Assembly (NCBI RefSeq): GCF_051390635.1
Contig: NZ_JBPODT010000002.1
Span: 124,001-188,000, forward strand
Reading direction: 5' to 3'
Source of the DNA: Microbaculum sp051390635
GTDB lineage: Bacteria; Pseudomonadota; Alphaproteobacteria; Rhizobiales; Tepidamorphaceae
DNA length: 64,000 bases
Below the pieces are notes generated by a model. The model searched no databases. It saw only the letters and a list, made by a program, of their open reading frames with translations, and was not told the DNA's origin. Positions 37,241 through 45,414 of the stretch are shown here, in pieces; positions within the stretch are counted from its first letter, which is position 1, and the number at the start of each line of letters is the position of its first letter. A program made the translations under genes and the position numbers.

Positions 37241-37861
37241 CTAGTCCGCCTCAGCGTCGAGATGGGCGATGGTTTCGATCAGCAGGGTGTCGAGCCGGTC
37301 GAGATGGCGCTCGATCTCGCCGGTCTCGCGGCGGAAGGCCAGCCCCACGCCGCCATCGGCCAGCGCGGCCGCCGCCACGCCCCCGCCCGCCAGTCCGGCG
37401 CTTGCCAGCACGCCGTCGGCCGCTGCCGTGCCTGGCGCCGCGGCGCCCGGTGCATCGGCGCCGTCGGGCCGGTGGCGGGCCTTGGCCCAGTCGTAGCCCT
37501 CGCGCAGCTCCGCCAGGATCGCGCGCCCCGCCTCGGGCGCGATCGCGTCGAGGGCGATCAGCCCGTCGATCCAGCCTTCGGTCGCCTCGGGCGGGAACAC
37601 CCGACTGTAGCGCAGCGTGAACACGAGAAGCTGGCGGGTGGTGTAGAGCTCGTCCTCGGGCGTGGCAGGCCCCATATTCCGGCCCGGACTTGGGTCCTCA
37701 CTCCGGCCAGCATCCGGCGCTTCGCCGGTGGCCGACCGGATGCCGCTGCCGCCGCAGGAGCGGCAGGCGACGGACGGTTCGCGTCCGTCGGAGTCGCTGC
37801 GGGCAGCGTCCTCCTGGTCCAGGACAACGACGCCCGTCCCCTCGCATACGGGGCAATCCAT
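37241..37861 (-). CDS. Hypothetical protein with DnaJ-like CxxCxGxG motifs
   Basis: This is a 206-residue protein. Two CxxCxGxG motifs (CPVCEGTG at residues 3-10 and CRSCGGSG at ~33-40) form a DnaJ-type zinc ribbon at the N-terminus. A helical middle (LLVFTLRYSRVFPPEATEGWIDGL) and an Ala/Gly-rich linker follow, then a coiled C-terminus. It is located upstream of the ParA gene on the same strand. No function assigned. Confidence 0.7.
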   Translation of the reverse strand: MDCPVCEGTGVVVLDQEDAARSDSDGREPSVACRSCGGSGIRSATGEAPDAGRSEDPSPGRNMGPATPEDELYTTRQLLVFTLRYSRVFPPEATEGWIDGLIALDAIAPEAGRAILAELREGYDWAKARHRPDGADAPGAAAPGTAAADGVLASAGLAGGGVAAAALADGGVGLAFRRETGEIERHLDRLDTLLIETIAHLDAEAD

Positions 37862-37987
37862 GCGCCCCTCCCGCGCCGACCAACGCTCGGCGCCTTTTAG
37901 TGAGCCAGCGAATATAATTGTAGCGGATTTCGGTGCCCCCGTCCACGCCGCGCCAGACGGGCAGCAGGCCGCGCATTGCTGCGTGGT

Positions 37988-38512
37988 TCAGCCGAGATAC
38001 TGGCCTTCGTATCCGACCCGTGCTCCGAAGGTGCGGATGATCTGCATCGGATCGAGAGCCTGTTCATATCCGGGCTCGCCTTCCCGGACCATGTAGATGA
38101 CCATGGCGTTGCTGGGCTTGCTGTGCTGAATGGTCTGGGGCGGCGTGTAGGTGCCGAACGTCGATCCGGAGCCGTAGATGTTGCCCCCGATCATGCTGCC
38201 GTGGACCGTTGAATTTGATTGGTAGGTGCCTGGCAGCACCGTTGTGCTGATATTCTCCCAGTCGGCCTGATCCAGAACGACAAATCTCTGGAACCCGTTG
38301 TCCAGCGTCAGCACAGCGCCGCGGACAAGCGTGATTTCGCGCACCAGCGCAGCAGATGCAAAGCTGTTGCCGCGTGTTTCGATACGGTAGGCGTTGTTGG
38401 ATAGGGGGATCTCTGAGAAGCCCCCGGCCAGGGAATCTGGCTGATACTTCGTGCAAGCGGAAATTGCGAGAGCCGCGACTACTAGGAACAGCAGGCCGAA
38501 CCTTCTCACCAT
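37988..38512 (-). CDS. Lipoprotein of the CC0125/CC1285 type
   Basis: This is a 174-residue protein with lipobox ISAC (AALAISACTKYQ, Cys ~20). The mature N-terminus (YQPDSLAGGFSEIPLSNNAYRIETRGNSFAS) matches the small alphaproteobacterial CC0125/CC1285 lipoprotein group. The start at 38512 is preceded by GGGGG; ATG 38524 is an alternative. It is divergent from the GTA leader. Confidence 0.8.
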   Translation of the reverse strand: MVRRFGLLFLVVAALAISACTKYQPDSLAGGFSEIPLSNNAYRIETRGNSFASAALVREITLVRGAVLTLDNGFQRFVVLDQADWENISTTVLPGTYQSNSTVHGSMIGGNIYGSGSTFGTYTPPQTIQHSKPSNAMVIYMVREGEPGYEQALDPMQIIRTFGARVGYEGQYLG

Positions 38513-38709
38513 GATTGCCCCCATCTACCCTAAGTCACAATTCGCGTGAAGCATTATCGATGGTAGCATGACCCAGGGTAACCGCGAGTCGAATCTGACA
38601 TGAGGGACAGGGCTGCGCCCCGATCTCATGGGATGCGTCCATCGACGCGCCTTTCGCACTTCCGAGATTGGCGATGTTACGCCATTTTCTGGAATAGGAA
38701 AAAATTCCT

Positions 38710-38738
38710 TGACAGCGTGACGCTGGTCCTGTAGGGTT
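38710..38738 (+). promoter_or_regulatory. Candidate promoter of the GTA cluster
   Basis: TTGACA (38710-38715) and TAGGGT (38733-38738) are spaced by 17 bp, giving a near-consensus -35 and a weaker -10. It lies 436 bp before the small terminase gene and points into the cluster. Confidence 0.5.
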
Positions 38739-38847
38739 TCGCCATGCTCGACAATTGCGCCTGACACAGGCAGGCCCGGTGGGTCGCCCGGCGGGACACC
38801 CCGCAGGGTGGCTGGCGGTGGCGCGGGTTTCGGGGCGCCGGACCGGC

Positions 38848-38915
38848 GATCCCCGGGCATCGATCCCAGATCGATGATCATAAAGCGACGATCCAAGATC
38901 AACGATCTTGGATCG
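38848..38915. repeat. GATC sites on a 7-bp grid, with a perfect 12-bp inverted repeat
   Basis: GATC occurs at 38848, 38862, 38869, 38876, 38890, 38897, 38904 and 38911: every position is in the same 7-bp phase. The right half contains a perfect hairpin CGATCCAAGATC/GATCTTGGATCG with an AAC loop (38889-38915). Degenerate 7- to 15-bp repeats containing CCGGAGAC continue to about 39030. This is the leader between the candidate promoter and the small terminase gene. Confidence 0.85.
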
Positions 38916-39075
38916 ACGGTCCCCAAACCACAGACCCAGACACGACAGATCCAGACACCACAGGCCCGGAGACAGCGGGTCCGGAGACTTCCGGCCGGAG
39001 ACGTCCGGCCCGGAGATTTCCGGGCGGGAGACAGGGGATCGTCGGCGCCGGGTGGGGGCGGCCCGCCGCCGCGTA

Positions 39076-39141
39076 CCCCCCGGTTCCCCCGGTTCCCCCG
39101 GTTCCCCCCGGGGCCCCCCAGGGGCCCCCCAGGGGCCCCCC
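39076..39141. repeat. GC-rich short tandem repeats before the small terminase gene
   Basis: About three copies of a CCCCCGGTT unit are followed by about three copies of a GGGGCCCCCCA unit, ending 30 bp before the small terminase start. They could fold strongly in RNA. The frame across them is open but nothing supports translation. Confidence 0.8.
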
Positions 39142-39173
39142 GAACCTTTCGGCGGCCTGACACGGAGTTGCCC

Positions 39174-39770
39174 ATGCCCACCGGCCACACCGTCACCCGC
39201 GACGACCGCGCGCTGATGCGGGCGCTCTACGAGGGCGAGCCCGAGATGACCGTCGTCGAGATCGCCCGGACGATCGGCGTCAACCGGGCGACCGTGTTCG
39301 ACTATGCCCGCCAGAACGGCTGGGTGCGGGCGAAGCGCGGCCCGGGGCCGAAGGCGGCGGGCCCGGCGATCGAGCCGAGCAACCGCCGCGCCGTCCTCAA
39401 CACGCTGTGGCTGGCCGCCACCCGCCAGGTGCTGGCGCTGGCGGTCTCCGGCGGCGCGGCGTCTAAAGGCGCGCCCGGGGAGAGCGGCGAGGGCGGCGAT
39501 AGTGGCTCCGGTGCGTCCGGTGCGTCCGGTGCCCACGGCACTTCAGGGGCCCCCGGCACCCCCGGTGCCACCGTCGATGCGCAGGCGCTGATGGCCGCCG
39601 TGCGCACGGTCGAGAAGCTGATCGACATGGACAATGCCGACGCGCGCGGCGCCGCGGCGGCAGCCGCCGCAACGGCGGCGCCCGCCGACGAAGGCCCGGT
39701 GGATATCGATGACTTCCGTAACGAGATTGCGCGCCGCCTGGAAGGATTGCTGGGAAAGCAGCCGGTTTGA
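39174..39770 (+). CDS. GTA small terminase-like protein (g1) with collagen-like segment
   Basis: This is a 198-residue protein. ATG 39174 has GGAG six bases upstream. An N-terminal HTH (EPEMTVVEIARTIGVNRATVFDYARQNGWVRAKR) fits DNA recognition by a small terminase. Residues ~99-132 are Gly-X-Y triplets (GAPGESGEGGDSGS then GASGASGAHGTSGAPGTPG), with one phase break. A C-terminal helix (ALMAAVRTVEKLIDM) and acidic tail follow. The position before the large terminase matches g1 of the Rhodobacter GTA. Confidence 0.8.
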   Translation: MPTGHTVTRDDRALMRALYEGEPEMTVVEIARTIGVNRATVFDYARQNGWVRAKRGPGPKAAGPAIEPSNRRAVLNTLWLAATRQVLALAVSGGAASKGAPGESGEGGDSGSGASGASGAHGTSGAPGTPGATVDAQALMAAVRTVEKLIDMDNADARGAAAAAAATAAPADEGPVDIDDFRNEIARRLEGLLGKQPV

Positions 39771-41094
39771 CGCTGCCTGCCGGTTGATCAGGGCGGAGGA
39801 GTGGCGCCGGCTCGGTGCCGACTGGCCGGTCTGGGCGCGCGACGCACAGTTGCCGCCCGGCCTGCTGGCGGGGCAGGCGGCATGGTCGACCTGGGTTCTG
39901 CTCGGCGGCCGCGGCGCGGGCAAGACGCGCGCCGGGGCCGAATGGGTGCGCGCGCTGGCGCTGGGCGTGGCGCCGGTCGCATCCGCGCCGGTGAGCCCGA
40001 TCGCGCTGGTGGCCGAGACTTTGCAGGACGGCCGCGAGGTGATGGTCGAGGGCGTCTCCGGCCTCCTGACGGTGCATCGCCCGCACGAGCGGCCGGCCTG
40101 GAGCCCGTCGCGCCGGCGCCTCGAATGGGCCAACGGCGCGGTGGCGCAGGTGTTCTCGGCCGAAGACCCGGATTCCCTGCGCGGGCCGCAATTCGCCGCC
40201 GCCTGGTCGGACGAGCTGGCCAAGTGGCGCTTTGCCCAGGCGACCTGGGACATGCTGCAGTTCGGCCTGCGCCTCGGCGCCGATCCGCGCCAACTCGTCA
40301 CCACGACGCCGCGGCCGATCCCGCTGCTGAAGCGCCTGATCGCGGACGCGGGCGCCGATAGTACGGGCACCGGGCCAGGCACCGGAACGGTGCTGGCGCG
40401 GATGCGCACGCGCGAAAACGCCGGCAACCTGGCCCCGGCCTTCCTGAACACCATGGCCGGGCGCTACGGCGGCACCCGGCTCGGCCGCCAGGAGCTGGAC
40501 GCCGAGCTGATCACCGAGCGGCCCGACGCCCTGTTCAAGCGCACCGCGATCGAGGCGGGCCGCGTGGTTGCCGCGCCCGACCTGATCCGCGTCGTCGTCG
40601 CCGTCGATCCGCCGGCCGGATCGCGCTCGGCGCGCAAGGGCGCGGCCTGCGGCATCGTCGCCGCCGGGCTGGCCGATGGCGGCGGGCTGTTCGTGCTCGC
40701 CGACGCCACGCTCGAGCGTGCCCGGCCCACCGCCTGGGCGCGGCGTGCCGTGGGGCTCTATCACCGGCTGTCCGCCGACCGCCTGGTCGCCGAGGCGAAC
40801 CAGGGCGGCGACATGGTGGCCGCGGTGATCCGCGAGGTCGACGCCGCCGTGCCGGTGCGGCTGGTGCATGCGCGCCGCGGCAAGTGGCTGCGGGCCGAGC
40901 CGGTCGCCGCGCTCTACGAGCAGGGCCGCGTCGCCCATGTCGGCGCGCTGCCGGCGCTGGAGGACGAGATGTGCGATTTCGGCCTCGACGGCCTGTCGGA
41001 CGGCCGTAGCCCGGACCGGCTCGACGCGCTGGTGTGGGCGCTGAGCGAGCTTGCGCTGGCGCCCGGCGCCGAGCCGCGCATCCGGGCGCTGTGA
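39709..41094 (+). CDS. GTA large terminase subunit (g2)
   Basis: This is a 461-residue ATPase-nuclease that drives DNA packaging into the head. Walker A LLGGRGAGKTRAGAEWV, the adjacent VAETLQDGREVMVEG, Walker B-like FAAAWSDELAKW and a C-terminal RNase H-like nuclease (VVVAVDPPAGSRS and SPDRLDALVWAL) are visible. ATG 39709 overlaps the small terminase gene by 62 bases; a TTG at 39784 is an alternative. Intact, with no frameshift. Confidence 0.93.
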   Translation: MTSVTRLRAAWKDCWESSRFDAACRLIRAEEWRRLGADWPVWARDAQLPPGLLAGQAAWSTWVLLGGRGAGKTRAGAEWVRALALGVAPVASAPVSPIALVAETLQDGREVMVEGVSGLLTVHRPHERPAWSPSRRRLEWANGAVAQVFSAEDPDSLRGPQFAAAWSDELAKWRFAQATWDMLQFGLRLGADPRQLVTTTPRPIPLLKRLIADAGADSTGTGPGTGTVLARMRTRENAGNLAPAFLNTMAGRYGGTRLGRQELDAELITERPDALFKRTAIEAGRVVAAPDLIRVVVAVDPPAGSRSARKGAACGIVAAGLADGGGLFVLADATLERARPTAWARRAVGLYHRLSADRLVAEANQGGDMVAAVIREVDAAVPVRLVHARRGKWLRAEPVAALYEQGRVAHVGALPALEDEMCDFGLDGLSDGRSPDRLDALVWALSELALAPGAEPRIRAL

Positions 41095-41255
41095 CGCAGC
41101 GGTACGGCCGGGGCAGGGCGGGTTACGGCGTTGTTGCCGTGCGACAACAGGTCGAAATATTAATGAGGCGGCGTTGTATTCGCTCTTGCGGTGCCCGGCC
41201 AACGGGTGCTGACTTTCGGAACAGGCGACAAAGGACAAGCGAGAAGGGGGCGTCA

Positions 41256-42050
41256 ATGCACGCGTTGATCCGCACTACCGCTGTCGCGGCCGGTCTCGTC
41301 GTGACGGCGGGCATGGCCCAGGCGGCCGACATCTACACGCCGCCGCCGGAAGTGATTCCCGTGGTGCCGACCATCGACTGGACCGGCTTCTATATCGGCG
41401 CCCACGCCGGCTATGGCTGGGCCAGCGGCGACGGCACCACCTCCTATCGGCCCAATCCTGCGGCGTTCGGGGCCAATCCGTTCTCCGCGTCGACCGACCT
41501 GGACGGGTTCCTGGGCGGCGTGCAGGGGGGCTTCAACTGGCAGAGCGGGGGCTTCGTCGGCGGCGTCGAGGCCGACATTTCCTGGTCCGGCATGGACGGC
41601 AGCGAGCGCGTGGCGCCGCTGTCGCTGTTCGGCGGGCCGGCCGTGCCCGGCTGGTTCCAGAACCAGTCCGGTGACATCGACTGGTTCGGCACCGTGCGCG
41701 TCCGCGCCGGCTTCCTGGCGACCCCGGAAATGCTGCTGTACGCGACCGGCGGTCTCGCCGTCGCCGACGTAAGCTACAGGACGTTCACGTCGTTCACCCC
41801 CGCGCCGCCGTTCCAGTATGGCGCCTCGGCGTCGGAGACGGCGACGGGCTGGACCGTGGGCGCCGGCGCCGAATGGGCCTTTGCCCCGAACTGGTCGGTC
41901 AAGGCGGAATACCTGTACTTCGATCTCGGCGACCTCGACTACGTCGCGCCGCCGCGTGCGCCCAACCCGCCCTTCGCGGTGACGCAGAGCTTCGACACCA
42001 CCGGCAGCATCGTCCGCGTCGGCGTCAACTACCGCTTCAGCTCCTACTGA
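41256..42050 (+). CDS. Outer membrane beta-barrel protein (Omp25/RopB type) inside the GTA cluster
   Basis: This is a 264-residue protein. The signal peptide ends at AQA-ADI. The barrel has the Omp25-like WTGFYIGAHAGYGW start, LDGFLGGVQGGFNWQSGGFVGGVEADI, and ends in a strand with terminal aromatic (VRVGVNYRFSSY). AAGGGGG precedes ATG 41256. It sits between large terminase and portal, where GTAs normally have nothing, and it is followed by a strong terminator, so it looks like an independently transcribed host envelope gene. Confidence 0.93.
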   Translation: MHALIRTTAVAAGLVVTAGMAQAADIYTPPPEVIPVVPTIDWTGFYIGAHAGYGWASGDGTTSYRPNPAAFGANPFSASTDLDGFLGGVQGGFNWQSGGFVGGVEADISWSGMDGSERVAPLSLFGGPAVPGWFQNQSGDIDWFGTVRVRAGFLATPEMLLYATGGLAVADVSYRTFTSFTPAPPFQYGASASETATGWTVGAGAEWAFAPNWSVKAEYLYFDLGDLDYVAPPRAPNPPFAVTQSFDTTGSIVRVGVNYRFSSY

Positions 42051-42112
42051 GGCGCCGGCGGCGGGGCGAGACCCCGCCGGCCTGTACTGATCTGGGCAAC
42101 AGCCTTCTCCGA

Positions 42113-42143
42113 GGGCCGGCCATCGCGCCGGCCCGTTTTTTTT
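42113..42143 (+). terminator. Strong intrinsic terminator after the porin-like gene
   Basis: An 8-bp perfect stem GGGCCGGC/GCCGGCCC with a CATCGC loop is followed by G and eight T's. It lies between the outer membrane protein gene and the portal gene, so readthrough from terminase genes into the head genes should be limited. Confidence 0.92.
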
Positions 42144-42194
42144 GCCCGCGCGACGGTTCCCGCCGCGCCCGGCGCGTTATCCGCGAGGCTCCCC

Positions 42195-43409
42195 GTGTTA
42201 TCGTTCGACACTTTTCTCGCCCGCCTGTTCGGCGGCCGGTCCCGGCCGTCCGCGACGCCCTCCATACCGCCCCCCACACCGCCCCCCACACCGATGGAGG
42301 CCAAGGCCTCGGCGACCGGCCGGCTGATCGCCTTCCACGCCCAGGGCCAGCCGGTGTGGACGCCGCGCGACTATGCCGCGCTCGCCCGCGAGGGCGTCCA
42401 GAAGAACCCGGTGGTCCATCGCTGCGTGCGGCTGGTCTCCGAGTCCGCCGCCTCGGTGCCCTGGCTCCTGCACGAGGGCGACGGCGAACGCGACCGCCAT
42501 CCGCTGCTCGACCTGCTCGCCCGTCCCAACGCCCGCCAGTCCGGCCAGGCGCTGATGGAGGCGGTCTACGGCTACCTGCTGGTGGCCGGCAACGCCTATG
42601 TCGAGGCGGCCGGCGTCGACGGCGAGATCCGCGAGCTGCACGCGCTGCGGCCCGACCGGATGAAGGTGGTGCCCGGCCCGGACGGCTGGCCGGACGGCTA
42701 CGAATACACCGTCAACGGCCGCTCGGTGCGTTTCGACCAGACCCAGCACCAGCCGCCGGTCCTGCACCTGTCGCTGTTCCATCCCGCCGACGACCATTAC
42801 GGCCTCGGCCCGCTGGAGGCCGCCGGCACCGCGCTCGACCTGCACAACGCCTACGGCGCCTGGAACAAGGCGCTGCTCGACAACGCCGCCCGGCCCTCCG
42901 GCGCGCTGGTCTTCGAAGGCGAGGGCAGCCTGAGCCTCGACCAGTTCGAGCGTCTGAAGACGGAGCTGGAGGACCACTACCAGGGCGCCGCCAATGCCGG
43001 CCGGCCGCTGTTGCTGGAAGGCGGGCTCGCCTGGCAGGCGATGGGCATTTCGCCGCGCGACATGGATTTCATCGAGGCGCGCCGCGAGGCCGCCCGCGAC
43101 ATCGCGCTGGCCTTCGGCGTGCCGCCGATGCTGCTCGGCATTCCCGGCGACAACACCTATGCGAACTACGCCGAGGCCAACCGCGCGCTGTGGCGCCAGA
43201 CCGTGCTGCCGCTGGTCGGCCGCACCGCCCAGGCGCTGGCACACTGGCTGGCGCCCGTCTTCGGCGACGGGCTCCGGCTGTCCGGCGACGTCGACGCGAT
43301 CGATGCCCTGTCGGCCGACCGCGCGGCGCTGTGGTCGCGGCTCACCGCCGCCGATTTCCTCACCGACGACGAGAAGCGTCTGGCGGTGGGCTACGGGGTG
43401 CGCGAATGA
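42195..43409 (+). CDS. HK97-family phage portal protein (GTA g3)
   Basis: This is a 404-residue portal that forms the dodecameric gate through which DNA enters the head. The family pattern is evident: NPVVHRCVRLVSESAASVPW, LMEAVYGYLLVAGNAYVE, LHLSLFHPADDHYGLGPLEAA, and the C-terminal AFGVPPMLLGIPGDNTYANYAEANRALWRQTVLPL. The start ATG-type codon at 42195 is GTG-free and lies 50 bp past the terminator, so a promoter in or after the terminator, or antitermination, is required. It overlaps g3.5 by four bases. Confidence 0.95.
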   Translation: MLSFDTFLARLFGGRSRPSATPSIPPPTPPPTPMEAKASATGRLIAFHAQGQPVWTPRDYAALAREGVQKNPVVHRCVRLVSESAASVPWLLHEGDGERDRHPLLDLLARPNARQSGQALMEAVYGYLLVAGNAYVEAAGVDGEIRELHALRPDRMKVVPGPDGWPDGYEYTVNGRSVRFDQTQHQPPVLHLSLFHPADDHYGLGPLEAAGTALDLHNAYGAWNKALLDNAARPSGALVFEGEGSLSLDQFERLKTELEDHYQGAANAGRPLLLEGGLAWQAMGISPRDMDFIEARREAARDIALAFGVPPMLLGIPGDNTYANYAEANRALWRQTVLPLVGRTAQALAHWLAPVFGDGLRLSGDVDAIDALSADRAALWSRLTAADFLTDDEKRLAVGYGVRE

Positions 43410-43606
43410 CCGAGGCGCTGGACCGGGTGCTCGACGCCGTCATCGCCCGCGGGGATCTGGCCCACCTGGCGCTGTTCCTGTGGGCGGGGGCCGCCAGCGC
43501 CCTGTCCTGGCACGCGCTCAGGGAACTGGCGCGGTCCAACCGCCGCTTCGAGGAGTTCGTCACCGCGCTCGCCCGCGTCGACCGGCTGATCCGCGGCCGC
43601 GAATGA
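43406..43606 (+). CDS. GTA head formation protein (g3.5-like)
   Basis: This is a 66-residue protein coupled to the portal by an ATGA overlap. It has one hydrophobic helix (LAHLALFLWAGAASALSWHAL) and an Arg-rich end (RRFEEFVTALARVDRLIRGRE). Size, position and helix match the small g3.5 protein of the Rhodobacter GTA. Confidence 0.8.
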   Translation: MTEALDRVLDAVIARGDLAHLALFLWAGAASALSWHALRELARSNRRFEEFVTALARVDRLIRGRE

Positions 43607-43886
43607 CCGGGTGGGCAAGCCCGTCCCACCCCGGTCGCCGACCGGCGCGTGGCCCATTGCCGAAACGTCAATCCGAGGCGTCACAGGGTGCGTATCGGCT
43701 GGTAGACGGCCCGTCCCACCACCGAAATGGCCGGTATGGCGGTCCCGGTCCTGCCCGGCGAAGCCGCCGAATGATTAGGCAAATACTGCTTAAAGTCTGG
43801 TCACGTTCTCCAATTCTGCGTGGATTGATCGCTGTTTGTTCTATTATGAATAGCCGGTTTATTTCTTATTCATGACGTAGGGTAAT

Positions 43887-43904
43887 AAAAAGCATCCGCT
43901 TTTT
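43887..43904. terminator. Hairpin in an AT-rich insert between g3.5 and g4
   Basis: AAAAAGC-ATCC-GCTTTTT could act as a terminator in either direction. It lies in the 43607-44059 gap, of which 43770-43930 is much more AT-rich than its surroundings and holds no recognisable gene. Confidence 0.5.
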
Positions 43905-44059
43905 GATTCTTTGGTGCGCAAATAATCGCCGGATGAGATGCCGGAGGTATCCCTGCCCCTTTCCCAGAGGAAACCGGCAGAAACCCCGAGTTGGCCGCCG
44001 TTGGGGTGGGCCGGCGCCAGTCCGCGCCTGCCGTCGCCCGATACCGACAGGACCCGCCG

Positions 44060-44221
44060 ATGCCCAGGACGACCGACCGGTGCGCCGCTGACGGCCGTGC
44101 CGCAAATCACCCGCGCCAGGACCCTGTCCGCGACGACCACGCCCGCGTCTTTGCCGATTTCGCCGAGACGCTGGCCGGTCTCGTCGCCGCGACCCGAAAG
44201 CACAAACGGAGATCCGCATGA
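44060..44221 (+). CDS. Possible small protein coupled to the prohead protease gene
   Basis: ATG 44060 opens a 53-residue frame (ending DDHARVFADFAETLAGLVAATRKHKRRSA) whose stop overlaps the protease ATG (ATGA). The amphipathic helix and the overlap argue for translation, but the N-terminal half is featureless and no homologue comes to mind. Confidence 0.35.
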   Translation: MPRTTDRCAADGRAANHPRQDPVRDDHARVFADFAETLAGLVAATRKHKRRSA

Positions 44222-44871
44222 CCAGGAGTAGGAGCGGGGCGCCGCGTCGCCGGGGCCCGTCCGCCCGGAATGTCTCTCGCGACAGGTACGACGGCCGCGA
44301 CGGTGACGACCCGATCGGGCGCGAGCGCAAGTTCGCCCCGGTCGACCTGAAATCGGTGGCGGCGGACGGCTCCTTCTCGGGCTACGCCTCGATCTTCGGC
44401 AAGGCCGATCTCGGCGGCGACCTGGTGGAGCCCGGCGCGTTCTCGCGCAGCCTGGCGGCGCGCGGCGTCGCCGGGGTCAAAATGCTGTTCCAGCACGATC
44501 CCGCCGAGCCGATCGGCGTCTGGCAGGAGCTGGCCGAGGACGGCGTCGGGCTCTATGCCCGCGGCCGCCTGATGCCCGAGGTGGCGCGCGCCCGCGAAGT
44601 CCTGTCGCTGATGCGCGCCGGCGCGCTCGACGGCCTGTCCATAGGCTTTCGCACGGTGAAGGGCCGCACCGATCCGAAGACCGGCATCCGCCGCCTGTCC
44701 GAGATCGATCTGTGGGAGGTCTCCGTCGTCACCTTCCCGATGCTGCCCGAGGCGCGCATCGACGCGGTCAAGCGATCGCCGTGGGCGCCCGGGGCACCCG
44801 GACCGCTTGAGGGGGGAGGCGCCATCGCCGCCGCCATCCGCCGAGCCGCCGCCCGGATGGCCCCCCGCTGA
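44218..44871 (+). CDS. HK97-family prohead protease (GTA g4)
   Basis: This is a 217-residue herpesvirus-type serine protease that trims the capsid protein during head maturation. The catalytic His is in MLFQHDPAEPIG and the Ser in GLSIGFRTV; GYASIFGKADLGGDLVEPGAF is the usual N-terminal block. A 40-residue basic N-terminus precedes the domain. A fragment of a GIY-YIG gene begins 10 bases after its stop. Confidence 0.93.
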   Translation: MTRSRSGAPRRRGPSARNVSRDRYDGRDGDDPIGRERKFAPVDLKSVAADGSFSGYASIFGKADLGGDLVEPGAFSRSLAARGVAGVKMLFQHDPAEPIGVWQELAEDGVGLYARGRLMPEVARAREVLSLMRAGALDGLSIGFRTVKGRTDPKTGIRRLSEIDLWEVSVVTFPMLPEARIDAVKRSPWAPGAPGPLEGGGAIAAAIRRAAARMAPR

Positions 44872-44881
44872 CGCGCCGCCT

Positions 44882-44915
44882 GGCTCGCCAGGATGTAGAC
44901 CCGATAGCCGTCCAT
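44882..44915 (-). pseudogene. 5' fragment of a third GIY-YIG nuclease gene
   Basis: The first 11 codons (MDGYRVYILAS) match the two intact copies downstream, including the non-coding sequence in front of the start and the adjoining palindrome. The frame then runs into unrelated sequence next to the protease gene. It is what remains of a third copy after deletion. Confidence 0.85.
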
Positions 44916-44937
44916 CCGTGAAGCAAAGGCCGCATGG

Positions 44938-45078
44938 GCCCTGGATCAAGTCCAGGGCACGCGGCTTCGGTTTGCCGCCAGGGTCGTGCCGCATAACGGG
45001 GGGCTGTTCGTCTGTGCCTGCTGTAACGCACCGCCTTTGCCTCGCGACAGGCCTCGTGCCCTGGACTTGATCCAGGGC
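44938..45078. repeat. REPIN-like palindrome pair A1
   Basis: Two imperfect palindromes (core CCCTGGATCAAGTCCAGGG) lie in inverted orientation at 44938-44958 and 45058-45078 with a 99-bp spacer. The left copy adjoins the GIY-YIG fragment, and the right copy adjoins the 3' end of the first intact GIY-YIG gene. The spacer differs from that of the next two pairs. Confidence 0.9.
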
Positions 45079-45100
45079 CCATGAGGCGGTGGCGGGAGGC

Positions 45101-45391
45101 TCAGTGGTTGAAGCGATCGAACAGGTCGTCCCAGTCGGGATTGGCCGTCTCGATCAGGGTGATCTTCCAGTGCCGGCGCCAGCCTTTCAGCTGGTGCTCG
45201 CGGCGGCGGGCGGCGTCGAGGTCGGCGAACGGCTCGGCATGGACGAGACGCTTTACGTCGTACTTGCGGGTGTACCCGTCGGCGAGACCGCTTCGATGCT
45301 CGAAAATGCGCCGCGCGATGTTGGCGGTGACGCCGATATAGAGCGTGCCGCGTCGCCGGCTCGCCAGGATGTACACCCAATAGCCGTCCAT
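45101..45391 (-). CDS. Small GIY-YIG nuclease, copy 1
   Basis: This is a 96-residue single-domain GIY-YIG endonuclease (YhbQ/UPF0213-like). The fold signature is VYILASRRRGTLYIGVTANIARRI (Tyr-Val-Tyr ... Tyr-Ile-Gly), then the conserved Arg and the DAARRREHQLKGWRRHWK helix with the Glu expected to bind metal. It is transcribed against the GTA genes. It is flanked on both sides by palindromes of one family, suggesting it is part of a repeat element rather than of the GTA. Confidence 0.92.
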   Translation of the reverse strand: MDGYWVYILASRRRGTLYIGVTANIARRIFEHRSGLADGYTRKYDVKRLVHAEPFADLDAARRREHQLKGWRRHWKITLIETANPDWDDLFDRFNH

Positions 45392-45414
45392 CGGTGAAGC
45401 AAAGGCGGCACTGG

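Noticed and set aside
38808..39173. N-terminal extension of the small terminase
   Set aside because: The open frame across the leader repeats encodes Pro/Arg/Gly low complexity with no homology, and ATG 39174 has a good ribosome-binding site.
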